From CADEFF01 sp964569315 (GTDB lineage Bacteria > Pseudomonadota > Alphaproteobacteria > Dongiales > Dongiaceae), in contig CAZMUZ010000066.1 of the NCBI GenBank assembly GCA_964569315.1, positions 1-20,299 of the forward strand: 20,299 nt of DNA, in the 5' to 3' direction. The notes below the pieces were generated by a model, which worked only from the letters and a program-made list of their open reading frames with translations, was not told the origin of the DNA and did no database searches. The translations under genes were made by a program, and so were the position numbers. Positions 6,470-14,081 of the stretch are shown here, piece by piece (position 1 is the stretch's first letter; each line of letters begins with the position of its first letter).

Positions 6470-7558
6470 TCAGTCCCTGAGGAGCTGGACGGCGTCGGGC
6501 CGGAAGGCGATGCCGACCTTTTCGCCCACTTCGTAGCTCTGGCGCGCGCCCTCGCGGTTCTGCACCCGGACGAGCAGCGGCTTGCCGTCCTCGAGCGTGA
6601 GGTAGAAGCTCGTATCGGTGCCGAAATAGACGATGTTGTCGATGCGGCCGGAGAGCATCCGCGCCGCGTCGCGCGTGAGCGAGATGCGCTCCGGCCGCAG
6701 CGCCACCGTCGCCCGACCGCCCGGCGACGCTCCCTCGGGCAGCGCCACCTCGACCTCGTTCCCGGTGGCGAAGCGGAGCCGGACCTGGCCGTTCGCTGGC
6801 GCCGCCGCCCCCACCTCGACGAGGTTCGTCTCGCCGATGAAGTCGGCGACGAAGCGGCTCGTCGGATGCTCGTAAATTGCGGTCGGCGAGCCGATCTGCA
6901 GGATCTTGCCGAAATTCATGACCGCGATGCGGTCCGACATGGTGAGCGCTTCTTCCTGGTCGTGCGTCACGAACACGAAGGTGATGCCGGTCTCGAGCTG
7001 GATGCGCTTCAGCTCGATCTGCATCTCCTTGCGGAGCTTGAGATCGAGCGCCGAGAGCGGCTCGTCGAGCAGCAGCACCTTGGGGCGGTTGGCGAGCGCG
7101 CGGGCGAGCGCCACGCGCTGCTGCTGCCCGCCCGAGAGCTGCGCCGGCCGGCGGCCGCCGAGCTTGCCGAGCCGCACCAGCGCCAGCATCTCCTCGACGC
7201 GCTTCGCGGTTTCGGCCTTGCCTAGTCCGCGCATCTCGAGGCCGAAGGCGATGTTCTCCGCGACCGTCATATGCGGGAAGAGCGCATAGGACTGGAAGAC
7301 GGTGTTGACCAGCCGCTTATAGGGCGGGAGATGGGTGACCGATTGCCCTTCGAGCAGGATGTCGCCGGCGCTCGGCAGCTCGAATCCCGCGATCAGCCGG
7401 AGGAGCGTGGTCTTCCCGCAGCCCGAGGGGCCCAGGAGGGTGAAGAACTGGTTCTCGCGGATGGCGACGGAGACGTCGTCCAGCGCCCGCACCGTTTCCT
7501 CGCCCGTGCCGAAAATCTTCGTCGCGCCGCGCGCCTCGACGGCGATCTGCTTTTCCAA
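6470..7558 (-). CDS. potA: Polyamine ABC transporter ATP-binding protein
   Basis: A 362-aa ATPase that powers the PotBC channel. Walker A GPSGCGKTT is at 43-51, the Q-loop Gln at 89, signature LSGGQQQRVA at 141-150, Walker B VLLLDEP at 161-167 and the H-loop His at 199. A C-terminal TOBE domain (about 275-362) contains ALRPERISL and a typical YFGTDTSFYL strand. Start choice: the open frame extends to an ATG at 7834, but those 92 residues are Arg/Gly/Pro-rich and unlike any ABC protein. TTG at 7558 (LEKQIAVEARG) has GGGGGA 6 nt upstream and lies about 60 nt below a plausible promoter (7625-7652). First gene of the operon, giving the same potA-B-C-D order as E. coli potABCD. Confidence 0.93.
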   Translation of the reverse strand: MEKQIAVEARGATKIFGTGEETVRALDDVSVAIRENQFFTLLGPSGCGKTTLLRLIAGFELPSAGDILLEGQSVTHLPPYKRLVNTVFQSYALFPHMTVAENIAFGLEMRGLGKAETAKRVEEMLALVRLGKLGGRRPAQLSGGQQQRVALARALANRPKVLLLDEPLSALDLKLRKEMQIELKRIQLETGITFVFVTHDQEEALTMSDRIAVMNFGKILQIGSPTAIYEHPTSRFVADFIGETNLVEVGAAAPANGQVRLRFATGNEVEVALPEGASPGGRATVALRPERISLTRDAARMLSGRIDNIVYFGTDTSFYLTLEDGKPLLVRVQNREGARQSYEVGEKVGIAFRPDAVQLLRD

Positions 7559-7624
7559 GCCGGTTCCCCCGGTGAGCCTCGCCCTGATGCCGCCGACTGT
7601 CCCGCCGGCTTGCCCCGCTCGAAA

Positions 7625-7652
7625 ATTATGGGAGAACCACCGGGCGCGCCAA
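7625..7652 (-). promoter_or_regulatory. Putative sigma70-type promoter of potABCD
   Basis: Minus strand TTGGCG (7652-7647), 16-bp spacer, CATAAT (7630-7625, five of six consensus bases). The predicted start is near 7618, about 60 nt above the TTG start of potA. The box lies in a short AT-rich patch in the divergent potA/EamA gap. Its place excludes the long potA N-terminal extension. No operator was recognised. Confidence 0.45.
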
Positions 7653-7810
7653 GCGGATTCTGGCTTTCCCGAAGCCGTTCGCCGGCGCCGGTCCGTCGTC
7701 TTCCCGGGGTTTCCGTCGAATTTCCGGGGGAAACGGCGAATACGCGCATTGCGGGCGTGCGCCGGCCCCGGAACTATGGCAAATCCTCGCCCCTCACCGC
7801 GCGGGCGGGA

Positions 7811-8770
7811 ATGCCCCTCGTCCCGCCCCGACAAGGACCCTTTCCTCCCGTGAGCGAAGGCGCCCTACCGTCAGCGACCCGCAACCCCGCCGCGCAGGGC
7901 ATCGCCCTCATGATCACGGCGGTGCTGCTCTTCGCCACCATGGACATGCTGGTGAAGCTCGCCGCGGACGAGGGGATCCCAATCGGGCAGATCATGTTCG
8001 CCCGCAATTTCTTCGCCTTCATCCCGGTGCTCTGGATGGTGCGCCGGGCCGGCGGGTTCGCAGCGGTGCGCACGCGCAACTATCGCGGGCACCTCTTCCG
8101 CAGCCTGGTCGGGATGGGCGCGATGGTCTGCTTCTTCCTCAGCTACCGCGCTTTGCCGCTCGGCGAGGCGGTGGCGCTCGGAAGCGCGGGCACGATCTTC
8201 ATGACGGCGCTCTCCGTGCCGCTGCTCGGCGAGAAGGTCGGGCCGCGCCGCTGGACGGCGGTCTTCGTCGGCTTCACGGGCGTGCTGGTGATGACGCGGC
8301 CCGGCATGGGCGTATTCGATCCGGGCGCCCTCTATGCGCTCGGCGGCGCCACCTGCTATGCGATCGCGATGATCTCGATCCGCCATCTGAGCCGCACCGA
8401 GAGCAGCGTGGCGATCGTGTTCCATTTCACGCTCATCCTTACCGTCGGCGGCGCCCTCTCGCTCCCCTTCGCCTTCAAGCTCCCCGATATCGAGGAGCTC
8501 CTGCTGCTGGTCGGCATCGGCCTCATCGGCGGCACCGCGCAGTTCGCCATGACCGGGGCTTTCAGGCGCGCACCCATCGGGCTCATCGCGCCCTTCGACT
8601 ATCTGGCGCTCGTCTTCGCCATGCTGTTCGGTTACTTCATCTGGGGCGATGTGCCGGACGCGTTCCTGATCGTCGGCGCGGCGGTCGTCGTCGCGAGCGG
8701 CCTCTATATCCTGCATCGCGAGACGGCGCTCGCCCGCGCGCGGCCGATCGATCCGCAGCCGCACCCTTAA
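7811..8770 (+). CDS. EamA-family (drug/metabolite transporter superfamily) membrane protein
   Basis: A 319-aa integral membrane protein with two EamA repeats of about five TM helices each. Repeat one covers about 28-155, beginning GIALMITAVLLFATMDMLVKLAA. Repeat two covers about 170-305, beginning ALYALGGATCYAIAMISIRHLS. The end of repeat one (ALPLGEAVALGSAGTIFMTALSVPLLGEK) and of repeat two (APIGLIAPFDYLALVFAMLFGYFIWGD) are typical of the family. Such proteins export metabolites or drugs; no substrate can be read from sequence. Start is uncertain: ATG 7811 is used, and GTG 7850 (VSEGALPSATRNP, 306 aa) has an AAGGA about 12 nt upstream. It is divergent from potA and convergent with gshB. The 44 bp before gshB are GC-rich with short inverted repeats but no T-tract. 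Confidence 0.88.
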   Translation: MPLVPPRQGPFPPVSEGALPSATRNPAAQGIALMITAVLLFATMDMLVKLAADEGIPIGQIMFARNFFAFIPVLWMVRRAGGFAAVRTRNYRGHLFRSLVGMGAMVCFFLSYRALPLGEAVALGSAGTIFMTALSVPLLGEKVGPRRWTAVFVGFTGVLVMTRPGMGVFDPGALYALGGATCYAIAMISIRHLSRTESSVAIVFHFTLILTVGGALSLPFAFKLPDIEELLLLVGIGLIGGTAQFAMTGAFRRAPIGLIAPFDYLALVFAMLFGYFIWGDVPDAFLIVGAAVVVASGLYILHRETALARARPIDPQPHP

Positions 8771-8814
8771 GCGGCCGGCGCCCCCAGCCGGCACCGCGCG
8801 CCGGTCCCGAAGGA

Positions 8815-9780
8815 TCAGGCGGGGCGCGCGCGTGCGGTCGCGGCGCGGCGGGCCTCGATCGCGTCCCAGATATTCGCCTCGAGCGTCACCCCGTCGAACC
8901 GGTTGATCTCCTGCAGGCCGGTCGGCGAGGTGACGTTGATCTCGGTCAGATAGCCGCCGATCACGTCGATGCCGACGAAGATGAGGCCGCGCTCCTTGAG
9001 CGCCGGGCCGATCGCCTCGCAGATCTCGCGCTCGCGCGGCGTCAGCGTCGTCTTCTCCGCCCGCCCGCCCACATGCATGTTGGAGCGCGCCTCGCCCGCC
9101 GCCGGCACCCGGTTGATGGCGCCCATGGCGACGCCGTCCACCAGGATGATCCGCTTGTCGCCCTGCCGCACCTCCGGCACGTAGCGCTGCACGATCACCG
9201 GCTCCCGGAAGAGCTGGGTGAAGAGCTCCAGCAGCGCATTCAGGTTCTCGTCCTCGGGCCGCAGATGGAACACCCCTGCCCCGCCATTGCCGTAGAGCGG
9301 CTTCACGATGATGTCGCCCTGGGCCTTTCGGAAATCCGCGATCTCCAGCGGGTCCGAGGTGATCAGGGTCGGCGGCATCAACCCCTCGAAATGGGTGACG
9401 AAGAGCTTCTCCGGCGCGTTGCGCACATGGACCGGGTCGTTCACCACGAGCGTCGCCGGATGCACATGCTCGAGCAGATGCGTGGCCGTGATGTAGGCCA
9501 TGTCGAAGGGCGGGTCCTGGCGCATCAGGACGATGTCGAGCGTGGCGAGATCGATCGTCTGCGCCGCGCCGAAGCCGAAATGATTGCCGCGCTCGCGCTT
9601 CAGCGTGAGCGGCCGCATCCGGGCATGGACGCGGCCGTCGCGGAACACGAGCTGCCGCGGCAGATAGTGGAAAAGCGCATGACCGCGCTTCAGGGCCTCG
9701 AGCCCCAGCACGAAGCTGCTGTCCGCATCGATGTTGATGGTTTCGACTGGATCCATCTGGATCGCGACGGCAAGGCTCAT
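8815..9780 (-). CDS. gshB: Glutathione synthetase
   Basis: A 321-aa enzyme that joins gamma-glutamylcysteine and glycine to make glutathione, using ATP, in the cytosol. The N-terminal AIQMDPVETINIDADSSF matches the E. coli GshB start (VMDPI-NINIKKDSSF). MRQDPPFDMAYI contacts the dipeptide, and IIVKPLYGNGGAGVF (about 175-189) is the ATP-grasp glycine loop. GIDVIGGYLTEINVTSPTGLQEI is the metal- and ATP-binding C-terminus. ATG 9780 is chosen over an upstream ATG at 9843 because AAGGAAG lies about 7 nt before it and conservation starts there. It is the last gene of the rsmI-yraN-dolP-sirB1 run, after a 195-bp gap in which only a possible TATAGT -10 box (9820-9825) was seen. Glutathione is also the cofactor for kappa-GST-type proteins such as the one at 225-920. 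Confidence 0.96.
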   Translation of the reverse strand: MSLAVAIQMDPVETINIDADSSFVLGLEALKRGHALFHYLPRQLVFRDGRVHARMRPLTLKRERGNHFGFGAAQTIDLATLDIVLMRQDPPFDMAYITATHLLEHVHPATLVVNDPVHVRNAPEKLFVTHFEGLMPPTLITSDPLEIADFRKAQGDIIVKPLYGNGGAGVFHLRPEDENLNALLELFTQLFREPVIVQRYVPEVRQGDKRIILVDGVAMGAINRVPAAGEARSNMHVGGRAEKTTLTPREREICEAIGPALKERGLIFVGIDVIGGYLTEINVTSPTGLQEINRFDGVTLEANIWDAIEARRAATARARPA

Positions 9781-9975
9781 GGGGAGCTTCCTTCGGGCGG
9801 GCGCTTCGTGACCGTCGGGACTATAGGACGGAGAGGATCGCAAGGGCGAGGCGGAGAAGCGGGCGCGTCGTCACGGCGTCGGCGCGGATTCCGCGGGCGC
9901 CCCGCCCGGCCGCCCTTCGCGGTGGTGGGCCCGCGGTGGCCGGCCATGCGGCCCTCGCTTGTCAGCGCATCCGGG

Positions 9976-10851
9976 TCAGTGCATCCGGCTCTTGAGCTCG
10001 GCGACGAGGCGGGTCGCCTCGCGCTCGATCCGCTCGCCGGCGCCGAGCGCCAGCAGCTTCTCGAGATGCGCGAGCGCCGTCTTGAGGTTCCCGAGCTCGC
10101 GGTGAAGCAGCGCCGCCTCGCGCAGGAGCTGCAGGTCGCCGGGCGAGATCAGCAGCATGCGCTCGACGATCTCGACCGCGCGCTCGAGCTCGCGCGCGCC
10201 GATCAGCCGCTGCTTGATGTTGTTCTCGAGCCTGAGGAGGATGCCGCGGCTCCCGATCGGCGCGTAATGCTGCGGCTGCAGCTCGCCGCCGCCGCCGAGC
10301 CGGACCAGCGTGCGCAGATCGGCGATGTCGATCCGCTCGCCGTCGCCGAACGGGTCGATCAGGGCGCGCTCGCCTTCATGGTCGATCCGCACCAGGAAAT
10401 GGCCGGGGAAGTTGATGCCGCCGATCTGCCAGCCCTGGCGACGGCCGGCGTCGATATAAAGGATGCCGAGCGCCACCGGCAGGCCGCGGCGCCGGTCGAT
10501 CACCGTCATCAGGTTGGCGTTGGCGAGATCGTCGTAGGTGTCGCGATCGCCGCGAAACCCTTCCTGCTCGAACAGCACCGCCCGGAGCGCGCGGCAGCGC
10601 GCATCGAGCGTGTCGGCGCCGCCCCCGGCGATATCCGCGGCGACCGCCCGGCCCATGCCGTGCAGCAGCATGCGATACCGGTCGATGTCGGCGTCGGGAC
10701 GATCGAGCCAGGCGAGGGAAAGCGCCGCCTCCGCAAGATCGATGGCGTCGTCCCCCGTCCGGCCGAGTGCGGCGAGCCGCGCCACGGTGTCGATGCGCGA
10801 GGCGAGAAACGGCAGGCTCGGCAAATCAGGCGGCGTCCTTGATGCGCACAT
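9976..10851 (-). CDS. SirB1-family transglutaminase-like / TPR protein
   Basis: A 291-aa SirB1-like protein. The central transglutaminase-like region (about 115-190) carries NLMTVIDRRRGLPVALGILYID and GINFPGHFLVR, the family signature. The C-terminal third (about 205-285) is helical with a TPR-like pattern, including AVEIVERMLLISPGDLQLLREAALLHRELGN. No Cys is present at the usual transglutaminase nucleophile position, so it is unlikely to be an active transglutaminase. E. coli SirB1 is of similar length but its biochemical role is unclear. ATG 10851 overlaps the dolP stop by 26 nt; TTG 10824 just after that stop is an alternative. A 14-bp near-repeat (CCGGATGCRCTGAC) duplicates the region around the stop codon. 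Confidence 0.85.
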   Translation of the reverse strand: MCASRTPPDLPSLPFLASRIDTVARLAALGRTGDDAIDLAEAALSLAWLDRPDADIDRYRMLLHGMGRAVAADIAGGGADTLDARCRALRAVLFEQEGFRGDRDTYDDLANANLMTVIDRRRGLPVALGILYIDAGRRQGWQIGGINFPGHFLVRIDHEGERALIDPFGDGERIDIADLRTLVRLGGGGELQPQHYAPIGSRGILLRLENNIKQRLIGARELERAVEIVERMLLISPGDLQLLREAALLHRELGNLKTALAHLEKLLALGAGERIEREATRLVAELKSRMH

Positions 10852-11443
10852 AGCTTACCACGCGTTTTACATAGGAGATGTCGCGCGCATGATCGATCAC
10901 GCGCTTCAGTTCGATTTCGTCCTGTGCGATGCCCATGAGATAGATCGTGCCGCGGACGGACTCGATACTGTAGTTGATCGAGCGCACGCCGCTGTCGATC
11001 AGCAGCTTCCCCTTCAGCGCCTGAATGATCATCAGGTCCTGGAGATTACCGCCCAGATCGTCGGTCTCGGCCACGCCGATCTCGTTGATCACCTCTTTGA
11101 CACCGGCGGTCTGCCAGGCGATGCGCACGGCCTCCACGCGCATCTCCGGCGCCTGCACCATGCCGGTGATCAGCGCGCGGCCCTCATGGACCTGCAGCAT
11201 CAGCTTCTGGAACATCGCCGGGTCGGCGTCGAGCCAGGCGGCGTTGATCTCGGTCCAGAGGAAATCGTCGCTGACCGAGGTGACGATGCCGCGTTCTTCG
11301 GAGGCCTTGACGCCCACCGTCGCGGCGGCGCCGATCGCCATGCCGACCGGGCTGCAGGCGCCGAGCAACGTCAATAGCCCCACGCCGACGCCCTTCGCCG
11401 CGAGGCCGATCGCAGAACCCACCCGAATTCCCGCGTTCCCCAT
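10826..11443 (-). CDS. dolP: Dual BON-domain lipoprotein, DolP (YraP)-like
   Basis: A 205-aa envelope lipoprotein. The signal segment ends LLTLLGAC, so Cys30 should be lipidated. BON domain 1 (about 50-120) contains AWLDADPAMFQKLMLQVHEGRALITGMVQ. BON domain 2 (about 125-200) contains GVRSINYSIESVRGTIYLMGIAQ. E. coli DolP (191 aa, two BON domains) binds anionic phospholipid, localises to outer membrane and division sites, and supports envelope integrity. Its gene lies near yraN there too, which supports the name. Start is uncertain: ATG 11443 lacks a clear ribosome binding site, while in-frame GTG 11422 has GGGA 6 nt upstream. A TAGAAT -10-like box (11458-11463) just upstream would favour the GTG. 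It follows yraN by 64 bp and overlaps sirB1. Confidence 0.85.
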   Translation of the reverse strand: MGNAGIRVGSAIGLAAKGVGVGLLTLLGACSPVGMAIGAAATVGVKASEERGIVTSVSDDFLWTEINAAWLDADPAMFQKLMLQVHEGRALITGMVQAPEMRVEAVRIAWQTAGVKEVINEIGVAETDDLGGNLQDLMIIQALKGKLLIDSGVRSINYSIESVRGTIYLMGIAQDEIELKRVIDHARDISYVKRVVSYVRIKDAA

Positions 11444-11507
11444 AGGAATCGGTAAGGATTCTAACAAGATAGGCTCCGAGTCGTCTCGCGCGATTCGGGT
11501 GGCCGGG

Positions 11508-11900
11508 TCAGTCCTTCTCGCGCCAGGCGTCGGGCAGGTGGCGCGGCCAGCCGGCGGCCGCGAGCAGCACCACGTCGAAGCGGAGCGCGAGCCCGGCAAG
11601 CCGCCGGTCGCGCGCGGCATAGGCGGCGAACGCCCGGACAATGCGGCGGCGCTGCTGCGGCCTGACCGCCTCCGCCGCCTCCGCAAGCTTACCGCGGCGC
11701 TTGACCTCGACCGCCACCAGCGTGCGCCCGCGCCTGGCGACGATGTCGATCTCGCCGACCTCGAGCCGGAGCCCGCGCGCGAGGATGCGATAGCCCTTGA
11801 GGCGCAGCAGCCAGACCGCCAGCGCCTCGGCCGCGCGTCCCCGTCGCCAGGCGCGGCGGCGTTCGGCATCGGGCGGCGCGCGATCCGGAAGCCCGGTCAC
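11508..11900 (-). CDS. yraN: YraN / UPF0102 family nuclease-fold protein
   Basis: A 130-aa member of UPF0102. The restriction-endonuclease-like core shows RRGRAAEALAVWLLRLKGYRIL, then GEIDIVARRGRTLVAVEVKRR (49-69), holding the Glu-Asp...Glu-x-Lys pattern of PD-(D/E)XK nucleases. FDVVLL closes the fold. The biological role is unsettled; a Holliday-junction-resolvase-like fold is often suggested. GTG start at 11900 overlaps the rsmI stop as GTGA, so the two are translationally coupled. Length and motifs are complete. Confidence 0.92.
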   Translation of the reverse strand: MTGLPDRAPPDAERRRAWRRGRAAEALAVWLLRLKGYRILARGLRLEVGEIDIVARRGRTLVAVEVKRRGKLAEAAEAVRPQQRRRIVRAFAAYAARDRRLAGLALRFDVVLLAAAGWPRHLPDAWREKD

Positions 11901-12850
11901 CGCCCTGCCCCGCCCCTGGCGAGCGCCAGCGCCATGCCGTAGATCTCGCGCCGCGGCCGACCGGTCTCGGCGGCGACGCGCGCGACCGCATCCTTGAGGC
12001 TGGTTTCGGCGAGCGCGTCCTGGAGACGGCGCTCGATCTCCTCGATCGCGATGGCGACGGGGGCTGCCGGCGGCGCCACCACGATCGCGATCTCGCCTTT
12101 CGGCGGCCCCGCCGCCGCATAGTGGCGCGCGAGCGCCGAGAGCCGGTCGCGCCGCACCTCCTCGAAGAGCTTGGTGAGCTCGCGCGCGACGGCGGCGGGG
12201 CGGTCGCCGAGCACCGCCTCGAGCGAGGCGAGCGCGGCGGCGAGCCGCGGCGCCGTCTCGTAGAAGATGAGCGTCGCCGGCACGGCGGCGAGCGCTGCCA
12301 GCGCCGCCTGCCGCTCGCCCTCGCGCCGCGGCAGGAACCCGGCGAAGAGAAAGCGGTCGGTCGGCAGGCCGGAGAGCTGCAGCGCGGTCAGCATCGCAGA
12401 CGCGCCCGGCAGCGCCGTCACCCGCAGGCCCGCCGCGATCGCCGCCTGGACCAGCTTGTAGCCGGGATCGGAGACGAGCGGCGTGCCGGCGTCGCTCACG
12501 AGGGCGATGCTTTCGCCGGCGGCAAGGCGGCGCAGCAGCGTCGGTCGCGCGCGCTCGGCATTGTGCTCGTGATAGGGCGTGAGCCGCGCTTCGATGCCGT
12601 GGCGCCGCAGCAGCTTGCCGGTGATGCGCGTATCCTCGCAGGCCACCGCATCGACATGCGCGAGGAGATCGAGCGCGCGCAGCGTGACGTCGCCGAGATT
12701 GCCGATCGGCGTCGCCACGAGATAGAGGCCGGGCGGCGATTTACTTCCCTCGGACGCCTCGTTAGGCTCGGACGCATCCTCATCCGCCGTACCGGAGTAT
12801 CGGCCTCGTGGCGCTGTGCTGGTTCCGCTCTTCGCCGTCCGTCTCGCCAT
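11897..12850 (-). CDS. rsmI: 16S rRNA (cytidine1402-2'-O)-methyltransferase
   Basis: A 317-aa SAM-dependent methyltransferase of the tetrapyrrole-methylase fold, which 2'-O-methylates C1402 in the ribosomal P site. Signature stretches are GLYLVATPIGNLGDVTLRA (about 41-59), CEDTRITGKLLRRHGI, YHEHNAE, SLVSDAGTPLVSDPGY-type loop and LPGASAMLTALQLSGLPTDRF. Unlike typical RsmI, about 40 non-conserved residues (Ala/Ser/Glu-rich, hydrophilic) precede the catalytic domain. No in-frame ATG, GTG or TTG occurs between 12850 and the conserved core, so this extension seems real. An in-frame ATG at 12877 is the only longer option. The 5' end overlaps the divergent lpoA-like gene by 43 bp. First gene of the minus-strand run rsmI-yraN-dolP-sirB1-gshB. 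Confidence 0.95.
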   Translation of the reverse strand: MARRTAKSGTSTAPRGRYSGTADEDASEPNEASEGSKSPPGLYLVATPIGNLGDVTLRALDLLAHVDAVACEDTRITGKLLRRHGIEARLTPYHEHNAERARPTLLRRLAAGESIALVSDAGTPLVSDPGYKLVQAAIAAGLRVTALPGASAMLTALQLSGLPTDRFLFAGFLPRREGERQAALAALAAVPATLIFYETAPRLAAALASLEAVLGDRPAAVARELTKLFEEVRRDRLSALARHYAAAGPPKGEIAIVVAPPAAPVAIAIEEIERRLQDALAETSLKDAVARVAAETGRPRREIYGMALALARGGAGR

Positions 12851-14061
12851 GGTTCCGCCGCCCGGGACTCCGCCCATTGGGGGCGCCCCTTGCGGTGGCG
12901 CTCGCCCTGATGCTCTCCGCCTGCGGCGGGCCGCGCTTCGAAGCGCCGCCGCCGAAGACGTCGCCGGCCGAAGCGCCCGCTCCGGCCCCGGCCGTGCCGC
13001 CGCAAGCGACCATGCCCAGCGAAACCCCGGAGGTCGGTCCGGTCAAGGTCGGACTGCTGCTGCCGCTGAGCGGCAGCAATGCCGCGATCGGCCAGGCCCT
13101 GCTCCAGGCGGCCGAAATGGCGCTCTTCGAGCGCGCGCCGGCGGAGTTCGAGCTCGTGGTGCGCGACACCGAGCTTCCGGGTGGCGCCGGCGCCGCCGCG
13201 CAACAGCTCATCGGCGAGCGGGTGAAGCTCATCCTGGGCCCGCTCTTCGGCCAGCAGGTGCCGCTCGCCGCCGCCGCCGCGCGCACGGCCAATCTACCGC
13301 TGGTCTCCTTCTCGAACGACCGCTCCGTCGCGGCGCCGAACGCCTATGTCATGGGCGTGCTGCCGCAGATCCAGGTCGATCGCGTGGTGAGCTATGCCGT
13401 CGGGCGCGGCCTCAAGCGCTTCGCCGCGCTGCTGCCGGACAATCCCTTCGGCCGCAGCGTCGCCGGCGCGCTGCAAGCGAGCATGCTGGAGAACCAGGCG
13501 GCGCTGTCGGTCGTCGATTTCTACAATCCGAACTCGCCGGACCTCCACGTCAATATCGAGCGCATCGCCAAGGCGCGCATGGAGTACGACGCGCTGCTGA
13601 TTCCCGAGGGCGGCGAGCGGCTCAAGCTCTTCGCGCAGTACATGAGCTATTACGGCTTCGACCAGACCACCTCGCGCTTCCTCGGATCGAGCCTCTGGAA
13701 CGACCCGAGCCTCGCGCAGGAGCCGGTGCTGGTGGGCTCCTGGTTCGCCGCGCCGCCCGAGCTCGCCTGGGCCGATTTCGCCTTGCGCTACCGCGCGAGT
13801 TACGGCGCCCCGCCGCCGCGCATCGCGAGCATCGCCTATGACGCGACAGCGCTCGCCATCGCGCTCGCGCAAGGGCCGGGCGGGCTCGAGACCGGGACGG
13901 AATTCATCACCACCCCCGACGGCTATAACGGCGTGGACGGCATCTTCCGCTTCCTGCCGGATGGCGGCGTCGAGCGCGGGCTCGCGGTGATGGAGATCCA
14001 GAACGGCCGGATCGAGACCATCGATCCCGCCCCGACGAGCTTCCTGCAGCCCGGCATCTGA
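12808..14061 (+). CDS. LpoA-like penicillin-binding-protein activator lipoprotein
   Basis: A 417-aa lipoprotein of the LppC/LpoA (YraM) group with the type I periplasmic-binding-protein fold. The signal ends ALALMLSAC (Cys39), followed by a Pro/Ala-rich linker (about 46-75) that could cross part of the periplasm. The binding fold begins VKVGLLLPLSGSNAAIGQALLQAA (about 79). KLILGPLFGQQVPLAAAAA, LPLVSFSNDRSVA and FAALLPDNPFGRS are family hallmarks. E. coli LpoA (678 aa) activates the peptidoglycan synthase PBP1A. This protein lacks its N-terminal TPR-like half and corresponds only to the C-terminal domain, as is usual in alphaproteobacteria. The GTG start at 12808 has GGAG 10 nt upstream. Conserved divergence from rsmI mirrors E. 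coli yraL/yraM. Its stop is 20 bp from that of the convergent LysR gene. Confidence 0.87.
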   Translation: MALCWFRSSPSVSPWFRRPGLRPLGAPLAVALALMLSACGGPRFEAPPPKTSPAEAPAPAPAVPPQATMPSETPEVGPVKVGLLLPLSGSNAAIGQALLQAAEMALFERAPAEFELVVRDTELPGGAGAAAQQLIGERVKLILGPLFGQQVPLAAAAARTANLPLVSFSNDRSVAAPNAYVMGVLPQIQVDRVVSYAVGRGLKRFAALLPDNPFGRSVAGALQASMLENQAALSVVDFYNPNSPDLHVNIERIAKARMEYDALLIPEGGERLKLFAQYMSYYGFDQTTSRFLGSSLWNDPSLAQEPVLVGSWFAAPPELAWADFALRYRASYGAPPPRIASIAYDATALAIALAQGPGGLETGTEFITTPDGYNGVDGIFRFLPDGGVERGLAVMEIQNGRIETIDPAPTSFLQPGI

Positions 14062-14081
14062 CGGGAAGCGTCCGTCTCGCG

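Noticed and set aside
7559..7834. N-terminal extension of PotA from an ATG at 7834
   Set aside because: The 92 extra residues are unlike any ABC ATPase, would cross a plausible promoter, and TTG 7558 has a good ribosome binding site.
8771..8814. Bidirectional terminator between the EamA gene and gshB
   Set aside because: Short GCCGGC-type inverted repeats exist but no T-tract follows on either strand, so it is not listed as a feature.
9961..9991. 14-bp near-direct repeat around the sirB1 stop codon
   Set aside because: Probably a small chance duplication; it does not alter the product and no function is apparent.
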